In this document: positions 37,119 through 44,809 of the stretch, piece by piece
Position numbering within the stretch: position 1 is the stretch's first letter
Layout of the letters: each line of letters begins with the position of its first letter
Assembly (NCBI GenBank): GCA_900542445.1
Contig: UQNN01000006.1
Coordinates: 89,988-153,987 of the forward strand
Source: an uncultured Eubacteriales bacterium
GTDB lineage: Bacteria > Bacillota > Clostridia > Christensenellales > Aristaeellaceae
Direction of reading: 5' to 3'
DNA length: 64,000 nt
Program-made: the position numbers and the translations under genes
Notes under the pieces: model-generated
Told to the model about the DNA's origin: nothing
The model's database searches: none
What the model saw: the letters and a program-made list of their open reading frames with translations, nothing else

Positions 37119-39053
37119 TTAGAAGCCGCCGGGGCCGCCGCCCATGCCGCCGTTTCCGCCGCGGTTGCCACCACGGTCTCCGCCATTACCACCGCCCATG
37201 TTCATCATACCCATCATCATGCCGGATGAGGAATCCGAGCTGCTGCCGGTGTAGAGCACGATATCGCCCTCCGACACGCCGGAGAGAATTTCGACATAAT
37301 CGTCGTTCTGCATGCCTGTCTCCACCTTGACCAGCGAACCGCTGACCTGCTGCGTATCGGTGTTCACGCCTTCATAGAGCCACGCTTTCACCGCCGCGAC
37401 GGCTTTGGTGAACGCGTTGCCGCTCTCCTGTTCGGTCTGCTGCGCCGCAAAGTCGCCACGCCCGCGCCACTGAGCGGTTTCACCGCTGTCCGATGTTTCA
37501 GCCGTGTCGCCCGTCGCATCGGTCGGCGCGCCGTCCGGCGGGGTCATACCGCCGAAATCCGCATGATCCGGCAGCGTCATGCCCCCAAAGTCCGGCATGG
37601 CCGCCGTCTGTCCGTCGTCGTTTTCCACCATCAGGTACGTCGCGTCGCCAATGGTCATCAGCGCTTCGACCGGCACATACAGCGTGTCGTCCGTCGAAGC
37701 CACTGTGATTTCGCCCGTCGCGTTCATGCCCGATCGGACGCCGCTTCCCGCCGCGTCGAATGTCAGCTCCACGTCGTAGGTCGTCACACCGCCGGAGTTG
37801 CTACCGACCGGCGCGATTTTGTAAACCTCGCCGTCCATCTCCGCGTCGGAGAGCGCATCCACCGTGATCTTGACCTTCTGGCCGACGGCGACTTCCACCA
37901 CGTCCAGCTCATCCACGGCGATGGTCAGGTTCATATCTTCGCCTTCCAGAATCGATCCGATGAGCGCGCCGTTTGTGATTTCGTCGCCTTCGCTGACATT
38001 GAGCGTGGCGATCGTGCCGTCGCACGGCGCAATCACAATCAGGTTTTCACGCTGCTCTTTGGCCTCTTCCAGCGACTTGTTGGCCGTTCCGCGCTGCAAG
38101 CGCAGATTTTCAAGTTTGAGCGTAATCGGAGAATCCGTCAGCTTGAAGAGCGTGTCGCCGCGCTTGACGTTCTTGCCCACTTCCGCGTGTACGCTTTCAA
38201 TCGTGCCGCCGTAGGAAGAAACCGCCATCGGCTTATTGACTTCCAGCGTGCCCGTGCCAAGCGTCACGCCGTCCATCGTCGCCACGGCGACGGATGCGCC
38301 CATCGGCAGACTGTCGTCCTGGATGGTAAGGGTCAGGGACGTTCCCTGCCGCGTCAGGTCAACGACCGTGCCTTCCGCCGTGAAATCCTCGCCCGTCACG
38401 GTCAGCTTGTCGTTCAGCGCCACGCCTGCGGAAGCATCCACATCGCTGAGTTCCACCTTCATGCGTCCATCCGTGGAGATGATCGCCAGCGCGCCTTCCC
38501 GGCGGAACACCGCCAGCGCGTCATCGCCTACGCCCGCGTAAATCGCCATCACGCGGCCTGCCGCCGGGGCTTCCACGGTCGTCACCTTCGAGCCGACGCC
38601 CGTATCCAGAATGGTGTCGTCCAGCTCCCAGAGGTCAAATTCCAAATCCGTGATCTCGTCATCCAAATCGGCGTTGGTCAGCACGGCGAGAATGTCGCCC
38701 GCTTTCACTTCGTCGCCGACGCTCACGCGCAGATCGGTCAGCGTGCCATCCGCGCCCGCGAGCACATTTGTCTGATTGCGCGCGGAGGTCGTGCCTGTGC
38801 CGTAAACGGTTTCCTCCATCGCGCCGCGGGTCACAACCGCACGGGAATAGCTCTCGTTGTCGCTGCTTTCCGCCTGTTTCTGAATATAGGCCTTGAGGCC
38901 AAACAGCCCCGCGCCGGCGATAACAGCCAGCACGACGACGGTTCTCACCGTTTTGCGGACGATTCTGCCCGCTTTACCGCGCTTTTTCTTTTTCGTCCTG
39001 CGCGCGGGCTGCGTCACGTTCTGCTCCGGTTCATGCGTATCCTTTTCACTCAT
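37119..39053 (-). CDS. MacA/HlyD-type efflux adaptor (proximal) with Met/Gly-rich tail
   Basis: About 644 residues, larger than the distal adaptor. Lys/Arg-rich tail, TM at about 35-55, lipoyl halves (GDEVKAGDILAVLTNADLD; AEVGKNVKRGDTLFKL), beta-barrel and C-terminal domain. An insertion at about 520-575 carries PDFGGM/ADFGGM-like units. The end is a low-complexity Met/Gly/Asn stretch (GMMMGMMNMGGGNGG). The second ATG (39053) is chosen because GGGAGG abuts the first (39062). First gene of the exporter operon. Confidence 0.88.
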   Translation of the reverse strand: MSEKDTHEPEQNVTQPARRTKKKKRGKAGRIVRKTVRTVVVLAVIAGAGLFGLKAYIQKQAESSDNESYSRAVVTRGAMEETVYGTGTTSARNQTNVLAGADGTLTDLRVSVGDEVKAGDILAVLTNADLDDEITDLEFDLWELDDTILDTGVGSKVTTVEAPAAGRVMAIYAGVGDDALAVFRREGALAIISTDGRMKVELSDVDASAGVALNDKLTVTGEDFTAEGTVVDLTRQGTSLTLTIQDDSLPMGASVAVATMDGVTLGTGTLEVNKPMAVSSYGGTIESVHAEVGKNVKRGDTLFKLTDSPITLKLENLRLQRGTANKSLEEAKEQRENLIVIAPCDGTIATLNVSEGDEITNGALIGSILEGEDMNLTIAVDELDVVEVAVGQKVKITVDALSDAEMDGEVYKIAPVGSNSGGVTTYDVELTFDAAGSGVRSGMNATGEITVASTDDTLYVPVEALMTIGDATYLMVENDDGQTAAMPDFGGMTLPDHADFGGMTPPDGAPTDATGDTAETSDSGETAQWRGRGDFAAQQTEQESGNAFTKAVAAVKAWLYEGVNTDTQQVSGSLVKVETGMQNDDYVEILSGVSEGDIVLYTGSSSDSSSGMMMGMMNMGGGNGGDRGGNRGGNGGMGGGPGGF

Positions 39054-39075
39054 GAAATCCATCCTCCCGGTTCAT

Positions 39076-39101
39076 AATGATCGACTACGTCGGTCATTTT
39101 A
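39076..39101 (-). promoter_or_regulatory. Operator-like palindrome at the exporter operon promoter
   Basis: ATGATCGAC-TAC-GTCGGTCAT (39077-39097) is a 9-bp inverted repeat with one G:T mismatch. It overlaps a TAAAAT -10-like hexamer (39096-39101, minus strand) and ends 24 bases before the adaptor start. A clear -35 is missing, so the promoter may need an activator or the -10 guess may be wrong. No regulator gene is adjacent. Confidence 0.45.
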
Positions 39102-39150
39102 CTGGCATTTCATGGCAGAAAAGTGAACCCATTGAATCGTTTCGGCAAAC

Positions 39151-39192
39151 AAAAAGGGCGTTTTCCTCCACAATTAGAGAAAAACGTCCTTT
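39151..39192 (-). terminator. Terminator of the metallophosphoesterase gene
   Basis: AAAGGGCGTTTTCCTC and GAGAAAAACGTCCTTT arms with one or two mismatches, A/T-rich at both ends, 22 bases after the metallophosphoesterase stop and before the exporter promoter. Confidence 0.7.
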
Positions 39193-39213
39193 GTTTTTCA
39201 TTTGTCCGGCGCT

Positions 39214-39930
39214 TCAGCCTTCCGCGCTTTCCAGCGACACATCCTTGAGCGCAAACCCCAGCGCGTCGCAGGAAACCAGGTCATAACGCACCCCGCGGTA
39301 ATTCCCGCTGAAGCCGCGCTGCACGCTCTGCCCGTGCAGATGGCCGTAGACGCACCGCTTTACGCCGTATTCGCTCAGCAGACGCGTGAACTCCGTCCCC
39401 TGACGCAGCGTCTCCGGCAGCAGCGGCGGATAGTGCATCATTGCAAAGATCGGCCGTCCGTCCGCCATGCGCGCCGCGTCTTTGAGGGACATTTCCAGCC
39501 TCATGGCCTCGCGCCGATAGAGCTTTTCATCCTGCGCCGTCGCGTTCTGCCCCAGCGGAATCGTCCATCCCCGCGTGCCGCAGAACACGCACATTCCGGC
39601 GTCAAAAGCGTCGTTTTGCACGGCGTGCATATTTTCCGGCAGGCACGCGCGCAGTTGGCTAAGCGAAGACCACCAGAAATCGTGGTTGCCGCGCAGCAGC
39701 AGAATCGTGCCCGGCAGTTTGGCAATGTCGCGCAGATCGCTCAGCGCGTCGCCCAGCTGCATCGCCCAGGAAATATCCCCCGGAATCAGCACGATATCCT
39801 CCGGCTTTACGCGGCTGCGCCAGTCCGCGCAGATGCGCTCAAAATGATGTTCCCAATGCGAGCCGAAAACGTCCATCGGCTTTTTGTCTCCGCCCGGCAG
39901 ATGCAAATCGCCGATTGCAAAAATGCTCAC
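39214..39930 (-). CDS. Calcineurin-like metallophosphoesterase
   Basis: 238 residues. All five metal-site motifs are present: GDLHLP, PGDIS, RGNHDFWW, MMHYPP and YGHLHG. Similar bacterial proteins are cytoplasmic phosphoesterases of unknown substrate. The start is GTG at 39930, with GAGGTGAAGG just upstream; there is no ATG nearby. It lies 21 bases after the zinc-ribbon gene on the same strand and probably shares its transcript. Confidence 0.92.
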   Translation of the reverse strand: MSIFAIGDLHLPGGDKKPMDVFGSHWEHHFERICADWRSRVKPEDIVLIPGDISWAMQLGDALSDLRDIAKLPGTILLLRGNHDFWWSSLSQLRACLPENMHAVQNDAFDAGMCVFCGTRGWTIPLGQNATAQDEKLYRREAMRLEMSLKDAARMADGRPIFAMMHYPPLLPETLRQGTEFTRLLSEYGVKRCVYGHLHGQSVQRGFSGNYRGVRYDLVSCDALGFALKDVSLESAEG

Positions 39931-39951
39931 CCTTCACCTCTTGCGCAGCGC

Positions 39952-40353
39952 TCAGGAATCCTCGTCCTCATCCTCGTCGTCGTCTTCCGCTTCCTTGCTC
40001 TTTTCCTCTTCCAGAGAAATCTGTTCGCCGATCTCTTCCGGCATATCTTCCGGCATGCCGCCCAGCTCGATTTCATCCATTTCGGAAACGTCCTCCATGC
40101 CGAGGCTGACCTCGCTGGTGTCCGACTCTTCCATTTCGTCGTCGCGGCGGCCGCCCTGCTGCTGGGTCATTTCCTTGTAGCACGCATAGCAGACGTCCTT
40201 GCCCGGCATCACCGGGTTTTCGTTGCAGATTGAGCAAAGTTCAAAGGGATCGTTGTGCGATTCGCCCTTCATTTCACGCTTGCAGACGGGGCAGTACTGC
40301 TCCTCTTCACGGATGTAATTGAGTTCACATCTGGGACACTTGATAAAGCCCAT
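39952..40353 (-). CDS. Zinc-ribbon protein with acidic C-terminus
   Basis: 133 residues. Two CxxC pairs at the N-terminus (CPRC ... CPVC) are followed by two more (CSIC ... CYAC), so two zinc ribbons are likely. The C-terminal 60 residues are almost wholly acidic and end in an Asp/Glu run. Could be a small nucleic-acid or protein-binding factor; no family role known to me. ATG 40353 has AGGAGG at eight bases. Confidence 0.75.
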   Translation of the reverse strand: MGFIKCPRCELNYIREEEQYCPVCKREMKGESHNDPFELCSICNENPVMPGKDVCYACYKEMTQQQGGRRDDEMEESDTSEVSLGMEDVSEMDEIELGGMPEDMPEEIGEQISLEEEKSKEAEDDDEDEDEDS

Positions 40354-40410
40354 AGGCCATCCTCCTGATACCTTACCGATATTTTCCTTGGCAGCCGCCT
40401 GCCAGATTGC

Positions 40411-40440
40411 TTGCTTTCCGCGCCGTGCCTCCGCTATACT
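40411..40440 (+). promoter_or_regulatory. Sigma-A promoter for the CAP-domain gene
   Basis: TTGCTT (40411-40416), 18-base spacer, TATACT (40435-40440), about 54 bases before the start codon. Confidence 0.6.
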
Positions 40441-40493
40441 GCCTACGGCGCATCCCCCAACCCGCGTCTATCGCTTATGAAGGAGGAACACCC

Positions 40494-41006
40494 ATGACAA
40501 CGTTTCGGAGTTTGTGCATTCATAAGGCCGTCGCCGCGCTTGCGGCGCTGACCCTTGCCTTCGCGCTTCCCGCGGGCAGGGCCATGGCGGCATCCACATT
40601 CGAGGCACATTATACAACAGCTTCTGTGACTTCGCAAGAGCAAATAGCAGGAAATCTGCTGAATTTGGATCGTTCAAATTATAATCTGCCCGGATTGACG
40701 ATCGTCCCGGCGCTCAGCCGCATCGCGCGTCTGAAATCCGAGGATATGCGCGACAATCAGTATTTCGCGCACACCTCCCCGACATACGGCGACGTGCGCA
40801 GCATGCTCACAAAAATGGGCTATGCTTACACTGTGGCCGGGGAGAACATCGCCCATCATGCGACGATTGAAAAAGCGCAGGCCGCGCTGATTTCCTCGCC
40901 CGGCCACCGGCGCAATATTTTAAGCACGGGCTATACCAAGGTCGGCATCGGCGTGGCGCTGGATCAAAACGGCTATGTTTATCTGACCCAGATTTTCTGC
41001 CGCTGA
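40494..41006 (+). CDS. Secreted CAP (SCP/PR-1) domain protein
   Basis: 170 residues. Signal peptide with a likely cleavage after AMA (residues 29-31). The CAP domain follows: LNLDRSNYNLPGLTIVPAL, HTSPTYGD, GENIAHH and SPGHRRNIL, with the usual two His and Glu. Extracellular CAP proteins of this type are common in spore formers (YkwD-like), with unclear biochemistry. ATG 40494 with AAGGAGG; an upstream in-frame ATG lacks a ribosome site. Confidence 0.9.
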   Translation: MTTFRSLCIHKAVAALAALTLAFALPAGRAMAASTFEAHYTTASVTSQEQIAGNLLNLDRSNYNLPGLTIVPALSRIARLKSEDMRDNQYFAHTSPTYGDVRSMLTKMGYAYTVAGENIAHHATIEKAQAALISSPGHRRNILSTGYTKVGIGVALDQNGYVYLTQIFCR

Positions 41007-41167
41007 TCGTCTCCGCGTTCCAGCCGCTCCCACACGGTTTTCGCCTGTTTCAGCGCTCCGCGCGGCGCGCGTTCGCCCGCGGGCAGCATGGCGGCCTCCA
41101 GCGGCTCAAGCGCGGCCCTGAAAACGACGTTCCCAGCATTCCATCCGGCTTGCGGTTTGCGTTTCAT
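40979..41167 (-). CDS. Possible small basic protein of unknown function
   Basis: 62 residues from ATG 41167, with GGGAGGGA eight bases upstream. The product is basic and helical (EPLEAAMLPAGERAPRG). It overlaps the 3' end of the CAP gene on the other strand by 28 bases. The ribosome site lies inside the stem of the terminator hairpin 41170-41208, so either translation is structure-controlled or the frame is chance. No family recognised. Confidence 0.35.
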   Translation of the reverse strand: MKRKPQAGWNAGNVVFRAALEPLEAAMLPAGERAPRGALKQAKTVWERLERGDDQRQKIWVR

Positions 41168-41169
41168 AC

Positions 41170-41208
41170 AAAATCCCTCCCGCATCATCGTATGCGGCGA
41201 GGGATTTT
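41170..41208. terminator. Bidirectional terminator
   Basis: AAAATCCCTC (41170-41179) with GAGGGATTTT (41199-41208) and inner CCGCAT/ATGCGG. Serves the CAP gene and the holA operon, whose 3' ends converge here. Confidence 0.8.
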
Positions 41209-41279
41209 CTGCGTGAACGAACGCCTTCAATCGGCTTGCGCAAAGAGGGCGGCAGCCGAATATATAACGGAAGGATTCC

Positions 41280-42287
41280 TCATTTCTCCGTCAGCGCCAG
41301 CATCAGCCGATCCAGCGCCGCTTCTTCTCTCACTGCGCCGCGCTTGATGTCAAAATCCGTGCTGACGCAAAGCTCCATCTGCCGTTTCAGCTGTTCGGTG
41401 CTTCTGCGCCCCGCCCTCCGGGTCAGCTGGCCCAGCGCGAAGGGCGGCACACCCAGCGCCTTAGCCATCTGCGGCTGAGGCATGCGGCTTTCCTGCATGT
41501 CCTTGACATACATCATCTGGCGGTACTGCCGCGTAATCAGCGCCAGCACGCCGATGCGCTGCTCGCCGCTTTCCAGCAGCACATTCAGCAGCGAAAACGC
41601 GCGTTCCGCCTGCCCATCCACCAGCGCATCCACCATGGCGAACACGGTGCATTCAGCGGTGTGCGTCGCAATCTGCTCCACGTCTTCCGCCGTGATGGTT
41701 TCCCGCTCGCCGACATAGGCCGCCAGCTTCTGCAATTCGCCGCTGAGCATCGTCAAATCGCGTCCGCTGGTAAAGGCCAGCCGGGCACAAGTGTTCGCGT
41801 CCATCTTTTTGCCGAAGGGGCGGAGCGTCTGATTCATCCACTGCGTCAGCCGCGCGTCGCTCAGCGCGTCAAAGGAAACTGCGCCCGGCAGTTTCATCAG
41901 CGTCTGGCAGAGTTTTTTGCGCTTGTCCGGCGTTTCGCACTCAAAGACGAGGCAGGTGCTCGGCGGCACGCGCCCGATGTAATCGCAGAGCGTCTTGCTT
42001 TCCTGCGCTTCGTCCTTGGCCTTGCCGCTTTCAAGCAGCGCCAGCCCCTGCACGATCACCAGCCGCCAGTCGCCCATCATCGGCAGGGTTTCGCAGTTTT
42101 CCACAATCTGCTGTGCCGTCGGGCTCTGCATAAACGTGCAGTTCATGGCTTCCAGTCCCGGCATCAGCAGCTTTTTTTGCAGCGTCGCCAGCGCGCTTTT
42201 GCGGATGTATGCCTCCGGTCCGTAGAACAAATACACGTTGCGCACCGTTCCGGCCTTGAACTCGTCAAAGAACGCCCATTGATCCAT
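41280..42287 (-). CDS. holA: DNA polymerase III subunit delta (HolA)
   Basis: 335 residues, typical length. Clamp-loader subunit that opens the beta clamp. N-terminal NVYLFYGPEAYIRK is the family's opening (degenerate P-loop region), the middle has RLVIVQGLALL, and the C-terminal half has FALGQLTRRAGRRSTEQLKRQMELC and IKRGAVREEAALDRLMLAL. ATG 42287 lies inside the preceding GerMN gene (23-base overlap), so it is probably translated from the two-component operon message. Confidence 0.93.
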   Translation of the reverse strand: MDQWAFFDEFKAGTVRNVYLFYGPEAYIRKSALATLQKKLLMPGLEAMNCTFMQSPTAQQIVENCETLPMMGDWRLVIVQGLALLESGKAKDEAQESKTLCDYIGRVPPSTCLVFECETPDKRKKLCQTLMKLPGAVSFDALSDARLTQWMNQTLRPFGKKMDANTCARLAFTSGRDLTMLSGELQKLAAYVGERETITAEDVEQIATHTAECTVFAMVDALVDGQAERAFSLLNVLLESGEQRIGVLALITRQYRQMMYVKDMQESRMPQPQMAKALGVPPFALGQLTRRAGRRSTEQLKRQMELCVSTDFDIKRGAVREEAALDRLMLALTEK

Positions 42288-43785
42288 CGTCGTTCACCAC
42301 CATTCCGGGATTGCGCGTCAGCCTGCCGCGCATGCACAGCCCTCCGCTCAGTTCGTCCAGCTGCTCGCCGTCAAAAAAGAAGATCACGCTCTGCTGGCTC
42401 CGCCCCTGCGTCATCGTATTGACCATCGAATAGACCTTCTCGCGCGCCGCGTCTCCATCCAGCGTTTGCAGCCACGCGGCAAAGCCGCCCGACAGGTTGA
42501 TGACCACATTTTTCGCTTCCGTCGATACCGCGAGAATATCCGCCGCAGAAACCGCGTCCTCGTTCCAGCGCGCGATCAGCGTTTCCAGCCGGGCGCGCGT
42601 CTGATTTTGTTCGCTTTCCCGCATCAGGCAGCGCGCACGGATCAGCTTGCCGCTCTGCTCCGCCCCGTCGTAGACGATGACCGGCGCGCCGATCCAGCTC
42701 AAAAAGTCGTCGCTCTGCATCAGCTCGTTTTTAAAAGCGAGCGCTTCTCCGTCCGGCGTCTTCTCCGCGTCCAGCGCCGTCACCGCCGCGCCGTCGATCA
42801 ATACGTGTACGCCGTCCACGCCCGGCACAACGCCCATCAGCGTCCGCGTCAGCATGCCCAGGTACACGCCCAGCGTCAGTTTCTGTTCCTCCAGCGCTTG
42901 CGTCAGTTCGCCGGAAAAGCGGATTTCAATCGCCTGTTCGCCAGTCTCCGGCATCCGAACGATTTCCGGCATTTCCGAAATATAGCCCATCGGTTCGGGC
43001 ACATGCTGCTCTATCAATTCGTCTGCGGAGACGCTTCCCAGCGCTTCAAGCACCGTATACAGGCAGTCGATCGCCGCCGCGCCCGCGTCGTAGGCCAGCG
43101 TGCGAACGACGGGCAGAAGCATCTTTCCGTCCGCCGAAGGGAAAAACAGCGTCGTCAGCCGCGTATAGCCCGCGCCGGAAAGGCGCTGATCGTCAAGCCT
43201 GTTGTAACGCCCCTGCACGTCGAGATCGTCAATGCGGGTCAGCGTGCCGACCGGCGTCGTCGCGCCAAGATCAAGCCCCTCTTCCCGGCCGCCAATGAGC
43301 ACGTTGACGTAGGCGATGCCGGAAAGACTGCCCAGCGTATTCGCCACGGCCTGCCGCACGGCAAAAAGCGTCTGCGGCTCCAGCGCGCGGTATCGCGCGG
43401 GCAGGTTCACCGTCGCAATGCCGTCGGAGACGGACAGCGTGGGAGCTTTGCCCTCGCCGTTCATCGGCCACGTTGCGTCCGTTCTCCCCAGCTTTGCGCC
43501 GTCCAGCAGCGCCGTCAGCGCCGCCTGTGCCAGACTTTCGCCGTCTCGCATCGTCACTTCGGTCGGAACGGGCACAAGCCGATCCCCGTCCGCAGACAGC
43601 AGATAGAGCGTTGCCATCTGCGTTTCCGCCGCGAAAGCGTCCTGCGTCGGAACATCCGCCCCCGTCTCGATCGTCCAGCCGGAAAGATCCTCCATCGGCC
43701 TTTCGCTCAACATGCCCTCGCAGCCGCACAGCAGCGGCAGCGTCAGCGCAAGCAGCAGCGCAAGGCCGCGTTTTTTGTGTTCCAT
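42265..43785 (-). CDS. Lipoprotein with two GerMN domains (LpqB-like)
   Basis: 506 residues. Lipobox LLCGC with the modified cysteine at residue 22. Two GerMN-type domains at about 55-185 (ending YVNVLIGG) and 215-345 (ending GVHVLIDG), then a third domain to the C-terminus. GerMN domains occur in the germination and sporulation protein GerM and in actinobacterial LpqB, the accessory lipoprotein of the MtrAB two-component system. It is the fourth gene in the series regulator-kinase-GerMN-GerMN-holA, which supports an accessory role for the kinase. Confidence 0.85.
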   Translation of the reverse strand: MEHKKRGLALLLALTLPLLCGCEGMLSERPMEDLSGWTIETGADVPTQDAFAAETQMATLYLLSADGDRLVPVPTEVTMRDGESLAQAALTALLDGAKLGRTDATWPMNGEGKAPTLSVSDGIATVNLPARYRALEPQTLFAVRQAVANTLGSLSGIAYVNVLIGGREEGLDLGATTPVGTLTRIDDLDVQGRYNRLDDQRLSGAGYTRLTTLFFPSADGKMLLPVVRTLAYDAGAAAIDCLYTVLEALGSVSADELIEQHVPEPMGYISEMPEIVRMPETGEQAIEIRFSGELTQALEEQKLTLGVYLGMLTRTLMGVVPGVDGVHVLIDGAAVTALDAEKTPDGEALAFKNELMQSDDFLSWIGAPVIVYDGAEQSGKLIRARCLMRESEQNQTRARLETLIARWNEDAVSAADILAVSTEAKNVVINLSGGFAAWLQTLDGDAAREKVYSMVNTMTQGRSQQSVIFFFDGEQLDELSGGLCMRGRLTRNPGMVVNDDGSMGVL

Positions 43786-43798
43786 GGAATCTCCTTTG

Positions 43799-44794
43799 TC
43801 AGTCGCGAATCATCAGCGATTCCAGTGTCGCCAGCGCGACGCACCAGTTGTCGCTCTGCCGAATCAGCTGCACGGACTCCCTCACGATCTGCGCGTCGCC
43901 GCCCTCATCGCTGTGGATGGCCGCGTCCAGCACGACGGTCGCGCGCTGTCCGTCCAGGCTCACCGTGCCGCTTGTGCTTTCGTAGGTCATCAGCTGCACA
44001 TTCGTTTCGCGCATCTGCGATTCAAACCCGCTGAGCGTCGGCGTTTCCTCCTCGCGCAGCACAAGCGCGTAAAGCGCCTCCCAATCCTGCTTCTGCCATG
44101 CGGCGAGCATCAGCTCCAGCGCGCTTTTCGGGGTTAGAATGGCCTGTTCGTCCCGCGCGCATGCCGCCAGCATCACGCCCGTATCGCTCACGCTCCGGTC
44201 AAACCAGTACAGCGGAATGCGCTGGGGGATTTCGTCGTCGCCGCCCGCCACATAGAGCTGCACACGCTGAAAGCGCCCGTCCTCGGTCAGCGCCAGCACG
44301 ATGGATTCATACGCCAGCCTTCGGCGGAGCGTCGCCTCCGTCTGCCATGCTTCCAAATCCTCCCAATCGGCGGGCGCGCCGTTCGGTATGCCCAGAAACG
44401 CGCGGTTCAGCGTGACATACGCCGTATCGCCCTCGCTCTGCACGGAGATGACTTCCGTCCCCTGTGGGAAAACGCCGCTCAGTCGGTCGTGCGCCACATC
44501 CGGCCCCACCAGCAGCGCCTCCACGATGCTCTGGGCGACCGTTTCCTCCCGCCGCATATCCAGCTGCGCGCCGACCGCGCCGAGCAGGTTGGTGTCTCCA
44601 TATCGAAAATAGAGCGTCACGTCGATGAGATTGCTCTCCTGTTTCACGCCCAGCTGGCTTTCAAACGTCACGCCGGGCGCATTCGGCTCGTTCCGCCTGT
44701 TTGGGGCAAACCACGCTTTGGCCCGCTCTTCAAGCGGCTGCGCAAAGGCAACCAGCGCCAGCGCCGCCAGCGCACAGACGATTGCTTTTTTCAT
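43799..44794 (-). CDS. Secreted protein with one GerMN domain
   Basis: 331 residues. Signal peptide (KKAIVCALAALALVAFA) without a proper lipobox. One GerMN domain at about 55-200 (VTLYFRYGDTNLL ... GRFQRVQLYVAGG), then a C-terminal NTF2-like region of about 110 residues (MLAAWQKQDWEALYALV). It follows the kinase gene by 15 bases and precedes the lipoprotein by 13 bases. Probably the second extracellular partner of the two-component system; role inferred from gene order only. Confidence 0.8.
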   Translation of the reverse strand: MKKAIVCALAALALVAFAQPLEERAKAWFAPNRRNEPNAPGVTFESQLGVKQESNLIDVTLYFRYGDTNLLGAVGAQLDMRREETVAQSIVEALLVGPDVAHDRLSGVFPQGTEVISVQSEGDTAYVTLNRAFLGIPNGAPADWEDLEAWQTEATLRRRLAYESIVLALTEDGRFQRVQLYVAGGDDEIPQRIPLYWFDRSVSDTGVMLAACARDEQAILTPKSALELMLAAWQKQDWEALYALVLREEETPTLSGFESQMRETNVQLMTYESTSGTVSLDGQRATVVLDAAIHSDEGGDAQIVRESVQLIRQSDNWCVALATLESLMIRD

Positions 44795-44809
44795 CGCTCC
44801 GCCTCCCGA

